Positions 49,936 to 63,228 of a stretch of DNA of 64,000 nt are shown here, piece by piece. The DNA comes from Dipteronia dyeriana (lineage: Eukaryota; Streptophyta; Magnoliopsida; Sapindales; Sapindaceae), in contig CM065296.1 of NCBI GenBank assembly GCA_032871835.1, forward strand, positions 16,198,001 to 16,262,000, given 5' to 3'. The notes beneath the pieces are model-generated. The model saw only the letters and a list, made by a program, of their open reading frames with translations. It did not search any database and had not been told where the DNA came from. A program made the translations under genes and the position numbers. Each line of letters opens with the position of its first letter. Positions within the stretch are counted from its first letter, which is position 1.

Positions 49936-52900
49936 GACAGTAACAACTTCGACATTCCTGAAAACAACTTTCACGATGTAACCAACGTTAGTGTTGTTGC
50001 CGGGACAACTTCGACTATCTTGGAAACTACTTTGATGTCGTAACGAATGATTGAATTGTTCCCGGGAACCACTCAACGTTAAATAAGGGAACAAGTTCCA
50101 ATTTTTGGAAACCACTCTAACGTTATCTATAACGTCAAATTTTTTCCCAGGAGCAACTTCGACGTTCTTCGAAACCACTTTCGTGTTGTAACCAACGTTA
50201 GAGTTTTTCCCGGGAACCACTCAATGTTAACATAGAGAACAACTATTATGTTTTGGAAACCACTCTAACGTTATCTATAACGTCAAAGTTGTTCCCGTTA
50301 ACAACTTTACGTTGGGAACAACTTTGACGTTGCACGAAACCATTTTGACGTTGCGACCAACGTATGAATTGTTCCCGGGAACCACTCAACGTTAATAAAA
50401 TAGAACAACCTTTATTTTTCTGAAACCACTCTAACGTTGTCTATCCCCTCAAAGTTGTTCCCGGGAACAACTTCAACATTCTTGGAAACGTTTTTGACGT
50501 TGTAACCAACGTTAGAGTTTTTCCCGCGAACCATTAAACTTTAACAAAGGGAACAACTTTTATTTTTTTGAAACTACTCTAATGTTAATTATAATGTCAA
50601 AGGTTTTCCCTGAAACAACTTCGACGTTCTTGGAATCCATTTTCACGTTGTAACCAACGTTAGAGTTGTTCACGGGAACCACTCAATGTTAACAAAGGGA
50701 ACATATTTTATTTTTTGGAAACCACTCCAAAGTTATCTATAATGTCAAAGTTGTTCCACTTTGCCTTGTAACCAACTTAAGAATTGTTCTAGGGAACTAC
50801 TCAATGTTAACAAAGGGAACAAGTTTTATTTTTTGAAAACCACTCTAACGTTATCTATTACGTCAAAGTTGTTCCCGAGAACAACTTCTCGTTGAGAACA
50901 ACTTCGACGTTCTTGGAAACTACTTTCACGTTTTAATCAATGTTAGAGTTGTTCCCGAGAACCACTCAATGTTAAAAATGGGAACAACTTTTATTTTTTG
51001 GGAACAACTCTAACGTCATCTATAACGTCAAAGTTTTTCCCAGGAACCACTCAACATTAACAAAGGGAATAACTTTTATTTTTTGGAAACAAGTCTAACG
51101 TTATCTACAACGTAAAAGTTGTTCCCGGGAATAAATTCTCATCGGGAACAACTTCGACGTTCCTGAAAACAACTTTCACGTTGTAAACAACGTAAGAGTT
51201 GTTCCCAGCAAGCACTCAACGTTAACAAAGGGAACAACATTTATTTTTTTGGAATCACTCTAACGTTATCTATATCGTCAAAGTTGTTCCTGGGAACAAC
51301 TTCTCGTTGGGAACAACTTCGACGTTCTTCGAAACCACTTTAACGTTGTAACCAACGTATGAATTGTTCCCGGGAACCACTCAACGTTAACAAAGGGAAA
51401 AACTTTTATTTTTTGGAAACTACTCTAACATTGTCTATAACGTCAAAGTTGTTCCCGGGAACAATTTCGACGATCTTGGAAACTAATTTGATGTTGTATC
51501 AAAAGTTAGAATTGTTCCCAGTAATCATTCAACGTTAACAAAGGTAACAAGTTCCAATTTTTCGAAACCATTCTAACGTTATCTATAACGTCAAAGTTTT
51601 TCCCAGGAGCAACTTCGACGTTCTTGGAAACCACTTTCGCTTTGTAACCAACGTTAGAGTTGTTCCCGGAAACCACTTAATGTTAACAAAGGGAACAAAT
51701 TTTATTTTTTTGGAAACCACTCTAACGTCATCTATAACATCAAAGTTGTTCCCGGAAACTATTTCGATATTCTTGGAAACCACTTTGACGTTGTAACCAA
51801 CGTTAGAGTTGTTCTCGGGAACCACTCAACGTAAACAAAGAGAACAACTTTTTTTTTTGGAAACCACTATAACGTTATCTATAACGTAAAAGATGTTTCA
51901 AGGAATAAATTCTCATTGGGAACAACTTTGACATTCCTGAAAAACACTTTCACGTTGTAACCAACGTTAGAGTTGTTCCCGGGAACCACTCAACGTTAAC
52001 AAAAAGAACAACTTTTTTTTTTGGAAACCACTCTAACGTTATCTATAACGTCAAAGTTGTTCCCGTTAACAACTTTAAGTTGGGAACAACTTTGACGTTG
52101 CACGAAACCATTTTGACGTTGCGACCAACGTATGAATTGTTTCCGGGAACCACTCAACGTTAATAAAATAGAACAACCTTTATTTTTCTGAAACCACTCT
52201 AATGTTGTCTATAACCTCAAAGTTGTTCCCGGGAACAACTTCAACATTCTTGGAAACGTTTTTAACGTTGTAACCAACGTTAGAGTTTTTCCCGCAAACC
52301 ACTCAACTTTAACGAAAGGAACAACTTTTATTTTTTTGAAACTACTCTAATGTTAATTGTAATGTCAAAGGTTTTCCCTGAAACAACTTCGACGTTCTTG
52401 GAAACCCTTTTCACGTTGTAACCAACGTTAAAGTTGTTCACGGGAACCACTAAATGTTAACAAAGGGAACAAATTTTATTTTTTGGAAACCACTCCAAAG
52501 TTATCTATAATGTCAAAGTTGTTCCACTTTGCCTTGTAACCAACTTAAGAATTGTTCCAGGGAACTACTCAATGTTAACAAAGGGAATAAGTTTTATTTT
52601 TTGAAAACCACTCTAACGTTATCTATTACTTCAAAGTTGTTCCCGAGAACAACTTCTCGTTGAGAACAACTTCGACGTTTTTGGAATCCACTTTCACGTT
52701 TTAATCAAGGTTAGAGTTGTTCCCTGGAACCACTCAATGTTAAAAATGGGAACAACTTCTATTTTTTGGGAACAACTCTAACGTTATTTATAAGGTGAAA
52801 GTTGTTCCCGGGAACAACTTCTCGTTGTAAACAACTTTCACGTTTTAACCAACGTTAGAGTTGTTCCCGAGAACCACTCAACGTTAACAAAGGGGACAAT

Positions 52901-55900
52901 TTTTTTTCTCAGAAACCACTCTAACGTTATCTATAAGGTCAAAGTTGTTCCTGGGAACAACTTAGACGTTGTTGGTAACCCCTTTCACGTTCTAACCAAC
53001 TTAAGAATTGTTCCCGGGAACCACTCACTGTTAACAAAGGGAACAAGTTTTATTTTTTCTTAAACCACTCTAACGTTAACTATAACGTCAAAGTTGTTCC
53101 CGGGAACAACTTCTTATTGTGAACAACTTTGACGTTTCTGAAAACCACTTTGATGTTTTAATCAACGTTACTGTTGTTCTCGGGAACCACTCAACATCAA
53201 TAAAGGGAACAACTTTTATTTTTTGGAAACCACCCAAACGTTATCTATAACGTCAAATTTGTTCCCGGAAACAACTTCGACGTTCTTGGAAACAACTTCG
53301 ACGTTGTAACCAAAGTAAGAGTTTTTCCCCGGAACCACTCAACGTTTACAAAGGGAACAACTTTTATTTTTTGGAAACCACTCTAACGTTATCAGTAACG
53401 TCAAAGTTGTTCCCAGGAACCACTAAACGTTAAAAAAGGGAACAACTTTCATTTTTTGGAAACCACTCTAACGTTATCTAAAAAGTCAAAGTTGGTCCCG
53501 GGAACAACTTCGACGTTATTGGAAACCAGTATGACGTTGTAATCAAAGTTAGAGTTGTTCCCAGGAACCACTCAACATGAACAAAGAGAACAAATTTTAT
53601 TTTTTGGAAACCACTCTAACGTTTTCTATAACATCAAAGCTGTTCCCGGGTACAATTTTTCGTTGGGAATAACTTTGACGTTCATAGAAACCACTTTGAC
53701 GTTGAAACCAATGTTAGAGTTATTCCTGAGAAATCACTCAACGTTTACTATGGGAACAACTTTTTTTTCTTGGAAACAACTCTAACGTTATCTATAACGT
53801 CAAAGTTGTTCCCGAGAACAACTTCTCGTTAGAAACAGCTTCGACGTTCTTAGAAACCACTTTCACGTTGTATACAATGTTAGAGTTGTTCCCGGGAACC
53901 ACAGAACGTTAACAAAGTGAACAACTTTTATTTTTAGAAACCACTCTAACGTTAAAGTTGTTCCTGGGAACAACTTCTCATTGAGAACAACTTCGGCATT
54001 CTTGGAAACCATTTTGACATTGTAACCAACGTAATAATTGTTCCCTGGAACTACTTAACATTAACAAAGGGAACAAGTTTTATTTTTTAGAAACCACTCT
54101 ATCGTTATCTGTAACGTCAATGTCATTCCCGGGAACAACTTCTCGTTGAGAACAACTTCGATGTTCTTGGAAACAACTTTCAAGTTGTAACCAACGTTAC
54201 AGATGTTCACGGGAACCACTATTTATTAACAGAGGGAACAAGTTTTTTTTTTTGGAAATCACTCTAACGTTATCTACAACGTCAAAGTTGTTCCTGGAAC
54301 AACTTCGACGTTTCTGAAAACCACTTTGACTCTTTAATCAACGTTACTGTTGTTCCCGAAAACCACTCAACGTCAATAAAGGGAACAACTTTTATTTATT
54401 GGAAACCACCCAAACGTTATCTATAACGTCAAAACTATTCCCGGAAACAACTTCGACGTTCTTGGAAACCACTTTGACGTTGTAACCAAAGTTAGAGTTT
54501 TTCCCTGGAACCACTCAACGTTTACAAAGGGAACAACTTTTATTTTTTGAAAACCACTCTAACGTTATCAATAACTTCAAAGTTGTTCCCGGGAACCACT
54601 AAACTTTAACAAAGGGAACAAATTTTATTTTTTGGAAACCACTCTAACGTTATCTTTAAATTCAAAGTTGGTCCCGGGAAAAACTTCGACGTTCTTGGAA
54701 ACCACTATGACGTTGTAACCAAAGTTAGAGTTGTTCCCGGGAACCACTCAACGTAAAAAAAGAGAACAAATTTTATTTTTTCGAAACTACTCCAACGTTT
54801 TCTATAACATCAAAGTTGTTCCCTGGTACAATTTTTCGTCGGGAATAACTTTGACGTTCGTAGAAACCACTTTGATGTTGGAACCAAGGTTACAGTTATT
54901 CCTGGGAACCACTCAACGTTAACTATGGGAACAACTTTTATTTTTTGGAAACCTCTCTAACGTTAATTATAACGTCAAAGTTGTTCCCGAGAACAACTTC
55001 TCGTTGGGAACAACTTCGACGTTCTTAGAAACCACTTTCACGTTGTATCCAAAGTTAGAGTTGTTCCCGGGAACCACTCAATGTTAACAAAGCAAAAAAA
55101 ATTATTTTTTGGAAACCACTCTAACGTTATTTTTAACATTAAAGTTGTTCCTGGGAATAACATCTCGTTGGGAACAACTTCGGCATTCTTTGAAACCACT
55201 TTAACGTTGTCACCAACGTAATAATAGTTCCCGGGAACTATTCAACATTAACAAAGTGAACAACTTTTATTTTTTAGAAACTACTCTAACGTTATCTATA
55301 ATGTCAAAGTTGTTCTCGGAAACAACTTCGACGTTCTTGGAAACCACTTTCACGTTGTAACCAACTTAAGAGTTGTTCCCGGGAACCACTCAACGTTGAC
55401 AAAGGGAACAATTTTTTTTTTTGGAAACCACTCCAAAGTTATCTATAACGTCAAAGTTGTTCCACTTTGCCTTGTAACCAAAGTAAGAATTGTTCCAGGG
55501 AACTACTCAATGGTAACAAAGGGAACAAGTTTTATTTTTTGAAAACCACTCTAACGTTATCTATTCCGAAGTTGTTTCCGGGAACAACTTCTCGTTAAGA
55601 ACAACTTCGAAGTTCTTGGAAACCACTTTCACGTTTTAACAAATGTTAGAGTTGTTCCCAGGAATCACTAACTGTTAACACTGGGATCAACTTTTATTTT
55701 TTGGCAACCACTATAACGTTATATATATGGTGAAAGTTGTTCCCGTGAACAACTTCTCGTTGGAAACAACTTTCACGTTTCAACCAACGTTAGAGTTGTT
55801 CCCGGAAACCATTCAATGTCAACAAAAGTAATAATTTTTTTTTGGAAACCACTCTAACGTTATCTATAAGGTCAAAGTTGTTCCCGGGAACATCTTCTCG

Positions 55901-58900
55901 TTGGAAACAACTTGGAAGTTGTTGGTAACCACTTTCACGTTGTAACCAACTTAAGAATTGTTCCTTTGAACCACTCACTGTTAACAAAGGTAACAAGTTT
56001 TATTTTTTCGAAAACCACTCTAACTTTATCTATAACATCAAAGTTGTTCCCGGGAACAACTTCTCGATGAGAACAACTTCGACGTTTTAACCAACGTTAC
56101 TGTTGTTCCCGGGAACCACTCAACATCAATAAAGGGAACAACTTTTATTTTTTGTAAACCACCCAAACATTATCTATAATGTCAAAATTGTTCTTGGGAA
56201 CAACTTCGACGTTTTTTGAAACCACTTTGATGCTGTAACCAAAGTTAGAGTTTTTTTCTGGAACCACTCAACGTTAACAAAGGGAACAACTTTTATGTTT
56301 TTGAAACCACTCTAACGTTATCAATAACGTCAAAATTGTTCACGGGAACAACTCAACGTTAACAAAGGGAATAACTTTTATTTTTCGGAAACCATTCTAA
56401 CGTTAACTATAACGTCAAAGTTGGTCCCTGGAACAACTTCGACATTCTTGAAAACCACTATGACATTGTAACCAAAGTTAGAGTTGTTCCCGGGAACCAC
56501 TCAACGTGAACAAAGAGAACAACTTTTATTTTTTAGAAACCACTATAAGGTATTCTATAATATCAAAGTTGTTCCCGGGTACAATTTTTCGCTGGGAATA
56601 ACTTTGACGTTCATAGAAACCACTTTGATGTTGGAACCAATGTTAGAGTTGTTCCCAGGAACCACTAAACGTTAACTATAGGAACAACTTTTATTTTTTG
56701 GAAACCACTCTAAAGTTATCTATAACGTCAAAGTTGTTCCCGGGAATAACTTCTTGTTGGGAACAACTTCGACGATCTTAGAAACCACTTTCACGTTGTA
56801 TCCAACGTTAGAGTTGTTCCGGAGAACCACTCAACGTTAACAAAGCGAATAACTTCTATTTTTTGGAAACCACTCTAACGTTATCTCTAACTGTAAAGTT
56901 ATTCCTGGGAACAACTTCTTGTTGAGAACAACTTCGGCACTCTTGGAAACCACTTTGACGTTGTAACTAACGTAATAATTGTTCCCGGGAACTACTCAAC
57001 ATTAACAAAGGAAACGGGTTTTATTTTTTGGAAACCACTCTATCGTTATCTATAACATCAAAGTCATTCCCAGGAAAAAATTGTCGTTGAGAAAACCTTA
57101 CAGTTGTAAACAACTTTGAAGTTGTAACCAACGTTATAGTTGTTCCCGGGAACCACTCAATATTAACAAGGGGAATAACTTTTATTTTTTGGAAACCACT
57201 CTAACGTTATCTACAACATCAAATTTGTTCCCGGGAATAACCTCGACGTTCTTGGAAACAACCTTTGATGTTGTAACCAACGTTAGAGTTGTTCCTGGGA
57301 ACCACTCAATATTAATAAAGGGAAAAACTTTTATTTTTTGGAAACCACTCTAACGTTATCTATAACATCAAAGTTGTTCTCGGGACCAACTTCGACTTCT
57401 TTGGAAACCACTTTGACGTTGTAACAAATGTTAGAGTTGTTCTCGGGAACCATTCAACGTTAACTAAGGGAACAACTTTTATTTTTTTGAAACCACCATA
57501 ACGTTATCTCTAATGTCAAAGTTGTTCCCAGGTACAACTTTTCGAAGGGAACAACTTCGACGTTTTTGGAAACCCCTTTGACGTTGTAAGCAACGTTAAA
57601 GTTGTTCCGAAGAACCACTCAACGTTAACAAGGAGAATAAATTTTATTTTTTGGAAACCACTCTAATGTTATCTATAACATTAAGGTTGTTCCCAGGAAA
57701 AACTTCTTGTTGGGAAAAGCTTCGATGTCCTTGGAAACCAGTTTGACGTTGTAACCAACGTTAGAGTTATTCATGAGAACAACTCAACGTTAACGAAAGG
57801 AACAACTTTTGGTTTTTGGAAACCACTCTAACGTTATCTATAACGTCAAAGTTGTTCCCGGGAAAAACTTCTCGTTGGAACAACTTCTACGTTCTTGGAA
57901 ACCACTTTCACATTGTAAACAACGTTAGAGTTGTTCCCGGGAACCACTCAATGTTAACAAAAGGAACAACTTTTATTGTTTAGAAACCACTCTAACGTTA
58001 TCTATAACGTCAAAATTGTTCCACTTTGCCTTGTAACCAACTTAAGGATTGTTCCAGGGAACTACTCAACGTTAACAAAGGGAACATGTTTTTTTTTAAA
58101 ACCACTCTAACGTTATCTATTACGTCAAAGTTGTTCCTGGGAACAACTTCTTGTTGAGAACAACTTCTTGTTGAGAACAACTTCGATGTTCTTGGAAACC
58201 ACTTTCATGTTTTAACCAACGTTAGAGTTATTGCCAGGAACCACTCAACGTTAACAAATGGAAAAACTTTTATTTTCTGGGAACCACTCTAACGTTATCT
58301 ATAAGGTCACAGTTGTTCTCGGGAACAACTTTTTGTTGGAAACAACTTAGATGTTGTTGGAAACCACTTTGACGTTGTTGGTAACCAACTTAAGAATTTT
58401 TCCTGGGAATAACTCACTGTTAACAAAGGGAACAAGTTTTATTTTTTTGGAAACCACTCTAACATTATCTGTAATGTCAAAGTTGTTCCCGGAAACAACT
58501 TCTCGTTGAGAACAACTTCGATGTTCCTGGAAACCACTTTGACGTTTTAACCAACATTACTGTTGTTCTCGGGAACCACTTAACGTTAACAAAGGGAACC
58601 ATTTTTTTTTTGGAAACCACTCTAACGTTATCTATGTCAAAATTGTTCCCTAGAACAACTTCGACTTTCTTGGAAACCACTTTGACGTTGTAACCAAGGT
58701 AAGAGTTTTTCCCAGGAACCACTCAACGTTAACAAAGGGAACAACCTTTTTTTTTTGGAAACCACTCTAACGTTATCAATAACGTCAGAGTTGTTCCCGG
58801 GAACCACTTAACATTAAATAAGGGAACAACTTTTATTTTTTGAAAACCACTCCAACGTTTTCTATAACTTCAAAGTTGTTCCCGGGTACAATTTCTCATT

Positions 58901-61900
58901 GGGAATAACATCGACATTCATAGATACCACTTTGAAGTTGCAACCACTTTAAAGTTGCAAACAACGTTAGACTTGGTCTCGGGAACCACTCAACGTTAAC
59001 TATGGGAGCAACTTTTATTTTTTGGAGACCACTCTAGCGTTATCTATAACGTCAAAGTTTTTCCCGGGAACAACTTCTCATTGGGAACAACTTCGACGTT
59101 CTTAGAAACCACTTTCACGTTGTATCCAACGTTAGAGTTGTTCCCGAGAACCACTCAACGTTAACAAAGAAAATAAATTTTATTATGTGGAAACCACTCT
59201 AACGTTATTTTTAACATTAAAGTTGTTCCCGGGAACAACATCTTGTTGGGAACAACTTGGGTATTCTTGGAAACCACTTTGACGTTGTCACCAACGTAAT
59301 AATAGTTACCGGGAACTACTCAACATTAACAAAGGGAACATGTTTTATTTTTTAAAACCGCTCTATCGTTATCTATAACGTCAAAGTCGTTCCTGGGAAC
59401 AACTTCTCATTGAGAACAACTTCGATGTTCTTGGAAACAACTTTGTAGTTGTAACCAACGTTACAGTTGTTCCCGGGAACTACTCAACATTAACAAAGGA
59501 AACAACTTTTATTTTTTGGAAACAACTCTAACGTTATCTATAACGTCAAAGTTGTTCAAGGGAACAACCTCGACGTTCTTGGAAACAATCTTTGACGTTG
59601 TAGCCAACGTTTAAGTTGTTCTCGGGAACCAGTCAACGTTAACTAAGGGAGCAACTTTTATTTTTTAGAAACCACCATAACGTTATCAACGAAAAGTTGT
59701 TCTCGGGTGCAACTTTTCGGTGATAACAACTTTGATGTTCTTGGAAGCCACTTTGACGTTGTAAGCATTGTTAGAGTTGTTCCTAAGAACAACTCAACGT
59801 TAACAAGGGGAACAACTTTTAAATTTAGAAACCACTCTAATGTTATCTATAACGTTAAGGTTGTTCCCAGGAACAAATTCTCGTTGGGAACAACTTCGAC
59901 GTCCTTGGAAACCACTTTGACGTTGTAACCAACATTGGAGTTGTTCCCGGGAACCACTCAACGTTAACAAAAGGAACAACTTTAGTTTTTTGGAAACCAC
60001 TCTAACGTTATCTATAACGTCAAAGTTGTTCCCGGGAACAACTTCAAGTTGGAACAACTTCTAAGTCCTTGGAAACCACTTTCACATTGTAACCAACGTT
60101 AGGGTTGTTCCCGGGAACCACTCAACCTTAACAAAAGGAACAACTTTTTTTTTTTTTAGAAACCACTCTTACGTTATCTATAACGTCAAAATTGTTCCAC
60201 TTTGCCTTGTAACAAACTTAAGGATCGTTCCAGGGAACCACTCAACGTTAACAAAGAAAACAAGTTTTATTTTTTGAAAACCACTTTATCTTTATCTATT
60301 ACGTCAAAGTTGTTCCAGGGAACAACTTCTCGTTGAGAACAATTTTGACGTTCTTGGAAACAACTTTCATGTTTTAACCAACATTAGAGTTGTTCCCGGG
60401 AACCAATCAACATTAACAAAATGAACAACTTTTAATTTTTAGAAACCACTCTATTGTTTTCTATAACTTAAAAGTTGTTCCCGGGTACAATTTCTCGTTG
60501 GGAATAACATCGACGTTCATATAAACCACTTTGAGGTTGTAACCAACGATAGAGTTGTTCCAGAGAACCACTAAACGTTAACAAAGGGAACAACTTTTAT
60601 TTTTTTGAAACCACTCTAACGTTATCTATAATGTCAAAGTTGTTCCCAGGAACAACTTCGACGTTCTTGTAAACCACTTTGAAGTTGCAACATACGTTAG
60701 AGTTGTTCCCGGGAAACACTCAAGGTTAACTATGTGAAAAAATTCTATTTTTTTTGAAACCACCCTAGCGTTATATATAACGTCAAAGTTGTTCCCGGGA
60801 AAATCTTCTCATTGGGAATAACTTCGACGTTCTTAGAAACCACTTTCATGTTGTATCCAACATTCGAGTTGTTTCCGGGAACCACTCATCGTTAACAAAG
60901 CAAATAACTTTTATTTTTTAGAAACCACTATAACGTTATTTTTAACATTAAAGTTGTTCCTGGGAACAACTTCGATATTCTTGAAAACCACTTTGACGTT
61001 GTCACCAATGTAATAATAGTTACCGGGAATTAATCAACATTAACAAAGGGAACAACTTTTATTTTTTAGAAACTACTATAACGTTATCTATAATGTCAAA
61101 GTTATTCACGGAAACAACTTCGACAGTCTTGGAAACCACTTTCACGTTGTAAACAACGTTAGAGTTATTCCTGGAAACCACTCAACGTTAACAAAGCGAA
61201 CAACTTTTATTTTTTGGAAACTACTCTAACGTTATCTTTAACGTTAAAGTTGTCCCTGTGAACAACTTCTCGTTGAGAACAAATTTGGCATTCCTGGAAA
61301 CCACTTTGACGTTCTAACCAATGTAATAATTGTTCTCGGGAAACCACTATATCGTTAACTATAACGTCAAAGTCGTTCCCGGGAACAACTTCTCGTTGAG
61401 AAAAACTTCGATGTTCTTGGAAACAACTTTGAAGTTGAAACCAATGTTACAGTTGAATTTTTATTTTTTGGAAACACCCCTTACGTTATTTATAACGTCA
61501 AAATTGTTCCCGGGAACAACCTCGACGTTCTTGGAAACAATCTTTGACGTTGTAACCAACGTTAGAGTTGTTCCCGGGAACCACTCAACGTTAGCTAAGG
61601 GAAAAACTTTTATTTTTTGGAAACCACCATAACGTTATCTCTAACGTCAAAGTTGTTATCGGGTACAACTTTTCGTTGGGAACAATTTCGACGTTCTTGG
61701 AAACCACTTTAACGTTGTAAGCACCGTTAGAGTTGTTCCTAAGAGCCACTCAACGTTAACAAGGGAAACAACTTTTATTTTTTGGAAACCACTCTAATGT
61801 TATCTATAACGTTAAGGTTGTTCCCAGGAACAACTTCGACGTCCTTGAAAACCACTTTCACATTGTAACCAATGTTCGAATTGTTCTCGGGAACCACTCA

Positions 61901-63148
61901 AAGTTAACAAAAATAACAACTTTTTATTTTTTGGAAACCACTCAAACTATATCTAAAACGTCAAAGTTGTTCCCGAGAACAACTTCTTGTTGGAACAACT
62001 TCTAGTTCTTGGAAACCACTTTCACATTATAACCAACATTAGGGTTGTTCCCGGGAACCACTCAACGTTAAAAAAAGGAACAACTTTTATTTTTTAGAAA
62101 CCACTCTAACGTTATCTATAACGTCAAAATTGTTCCACTTTGCCTAGTAACCAACTTAATGATCGTTCCAGGGAACTACTCAACGTTAACAAAGAGAACA
62201 AGTTTTATTTTTTGAAAACCACTCTAACGTTATCTATTACGTAAAAGTTGTTCCTCGGAACAACTTCTCATTGAGAACAACTTTGACGTTCTTGGAAACC
62301 ACTTTGATGTTTTAACCAACGTTAGAGTTGTTCCCGGGAACCATTCAACGTTAACAAAAGGAACAACTTTTATTTTTTGGGAACCACTCTAACATTATCT
62401 ATAAGGTCAAAGTTGTTCCCGGGAATAACTTCTTGTTGGAAACAACTTAGACGTTGTTGGAAACCACTTTGACATTGTAACCAACTTAAGAATTGTTCCC
62501 GGGAACAACTCACTATTCATAAAGGGAACAAATTTTATTTTTTCGGAAACCACTCTAACGTTATCTATAACGTCAAAGTATTCCCGGGAATAACTTCTCA
62601 TTGAGAACAACTTCTCGTTGAGAACAACTTCGATATTCTTGGAAACCACTTTGACGTTTTAACCAATGTTACTGTTGTTCCCGGGTACCACTCAACCTTA
62701 ACATAGGGAACAATTTTTATTTTTTGTAAGCCACTCTAACGTTATCTATAATGTCAAAATTGTTCCCAGGAACAACTTCGACTTTCTTGAAAACCACTTT
62801 GACGTTGTAACCAAGGTTAGAGTTTTTCCCCGGGAACCACTTAACGTTAACAAAGGGAACAACTTTTATTTTATGGAAACCACTCTAACGTTTTCTATAG
62901 CTTCAAAGTTGTTCGCGAGAACAATTTCTCATTGGGAATAACATCGACGTTCATAGAAACCACTTTGACGTTGTAACCAACGTTAGAACTGTTCCAGAGA
63001 ACCACTAAACGTTAACAAAGGGAACAACTTCTTTTTAAACCACTCTAACGTTATCTATAACGTCTAAGTTGTTCCCAGGAACAACTTCGACGTTCTTGGA
63101 AACCACTTTGAAGTTGTAACCAAGTTAGAGTTGTTCCCGGGAACCACT

Positions 63149-63228
63149 CAACGTTAATTGTTGGAAATTTTGTGATAATCTCTCATGTTGAGGGGGAACA
63201 ACTCAACGTTAATTGTTGGAAATTTTGT
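63149..63228. repeat. 55-bp duplicated junction between satellite and LTR
   Basis: CTCAACGTTAAT followed by TGTTGGAAATTTTGTG and ATCTCTCATGTTGAG occurs twice, at 63147-63193 and 63202-63248, with the LTR start word at 63159 and 63214. Each copy contains a piece of satellite and the first 35 bp of the LTR. The copies differ by one base (GATAATC against GTTAATC). Confidence 0.8.

Larger units (their letters stand above)
31787..63158. repeat. 31-kb satellite array of 148/165-bp monomers
   Basis: About 200 head-to-tail monomers. Landmarks per monomer: GGAAACCACTCTAACG, TTATCTATAACGTCAAAG, the perfect palindrome GTTGTTCCCGGGAACAAC, TTCGACGTTCTTGGAAACC, ACTTTGACGTTGTAACC, AACGTTAGAGTTG, CCCGGGAACCACTCAACG, TTAACAAAGGGAACAAC and a T-rich end. 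Spacing of the TTATCTATAA landmark near the left edge is 148, 149, 148, 165, 165, 177, 148 bp. The longer form carries an extra CTCGTTGGGAACAACTT. Neither 148 nor 165-166 with frequent indels keeps one reading frame, so the many 60-106 codon frames here are repeat translations, not genes. AACGTT often reads AATGTT or AACATT, the pattern of CpG decay. All monomers have the same orientation. Confidence 0.95.

Noticed and set aside
31960..62649. About thirty open frames of 60-106 codons in the satellite with repeated words such as VVSKNVEV and VPGNNF
   Set aside because: They are translations of tandem monomers whose length (148 or 165 bp with indels) rotates the frame. They appear on both strands, stop at random and have no domain or expression context.
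31787..63158. CRISPR array
   Set aside because: The repeats are contiguous monomers without unique spacers, and the DNA is plant nuclear.
31787..63158. Centromere or telomere identity for the satellite
   Set aside because: The monomer length is compatible with a centromere, but there is no telomere repeat, no known centromeric family was recognised and a gene lies next door. It cannot be claimed from sequence.
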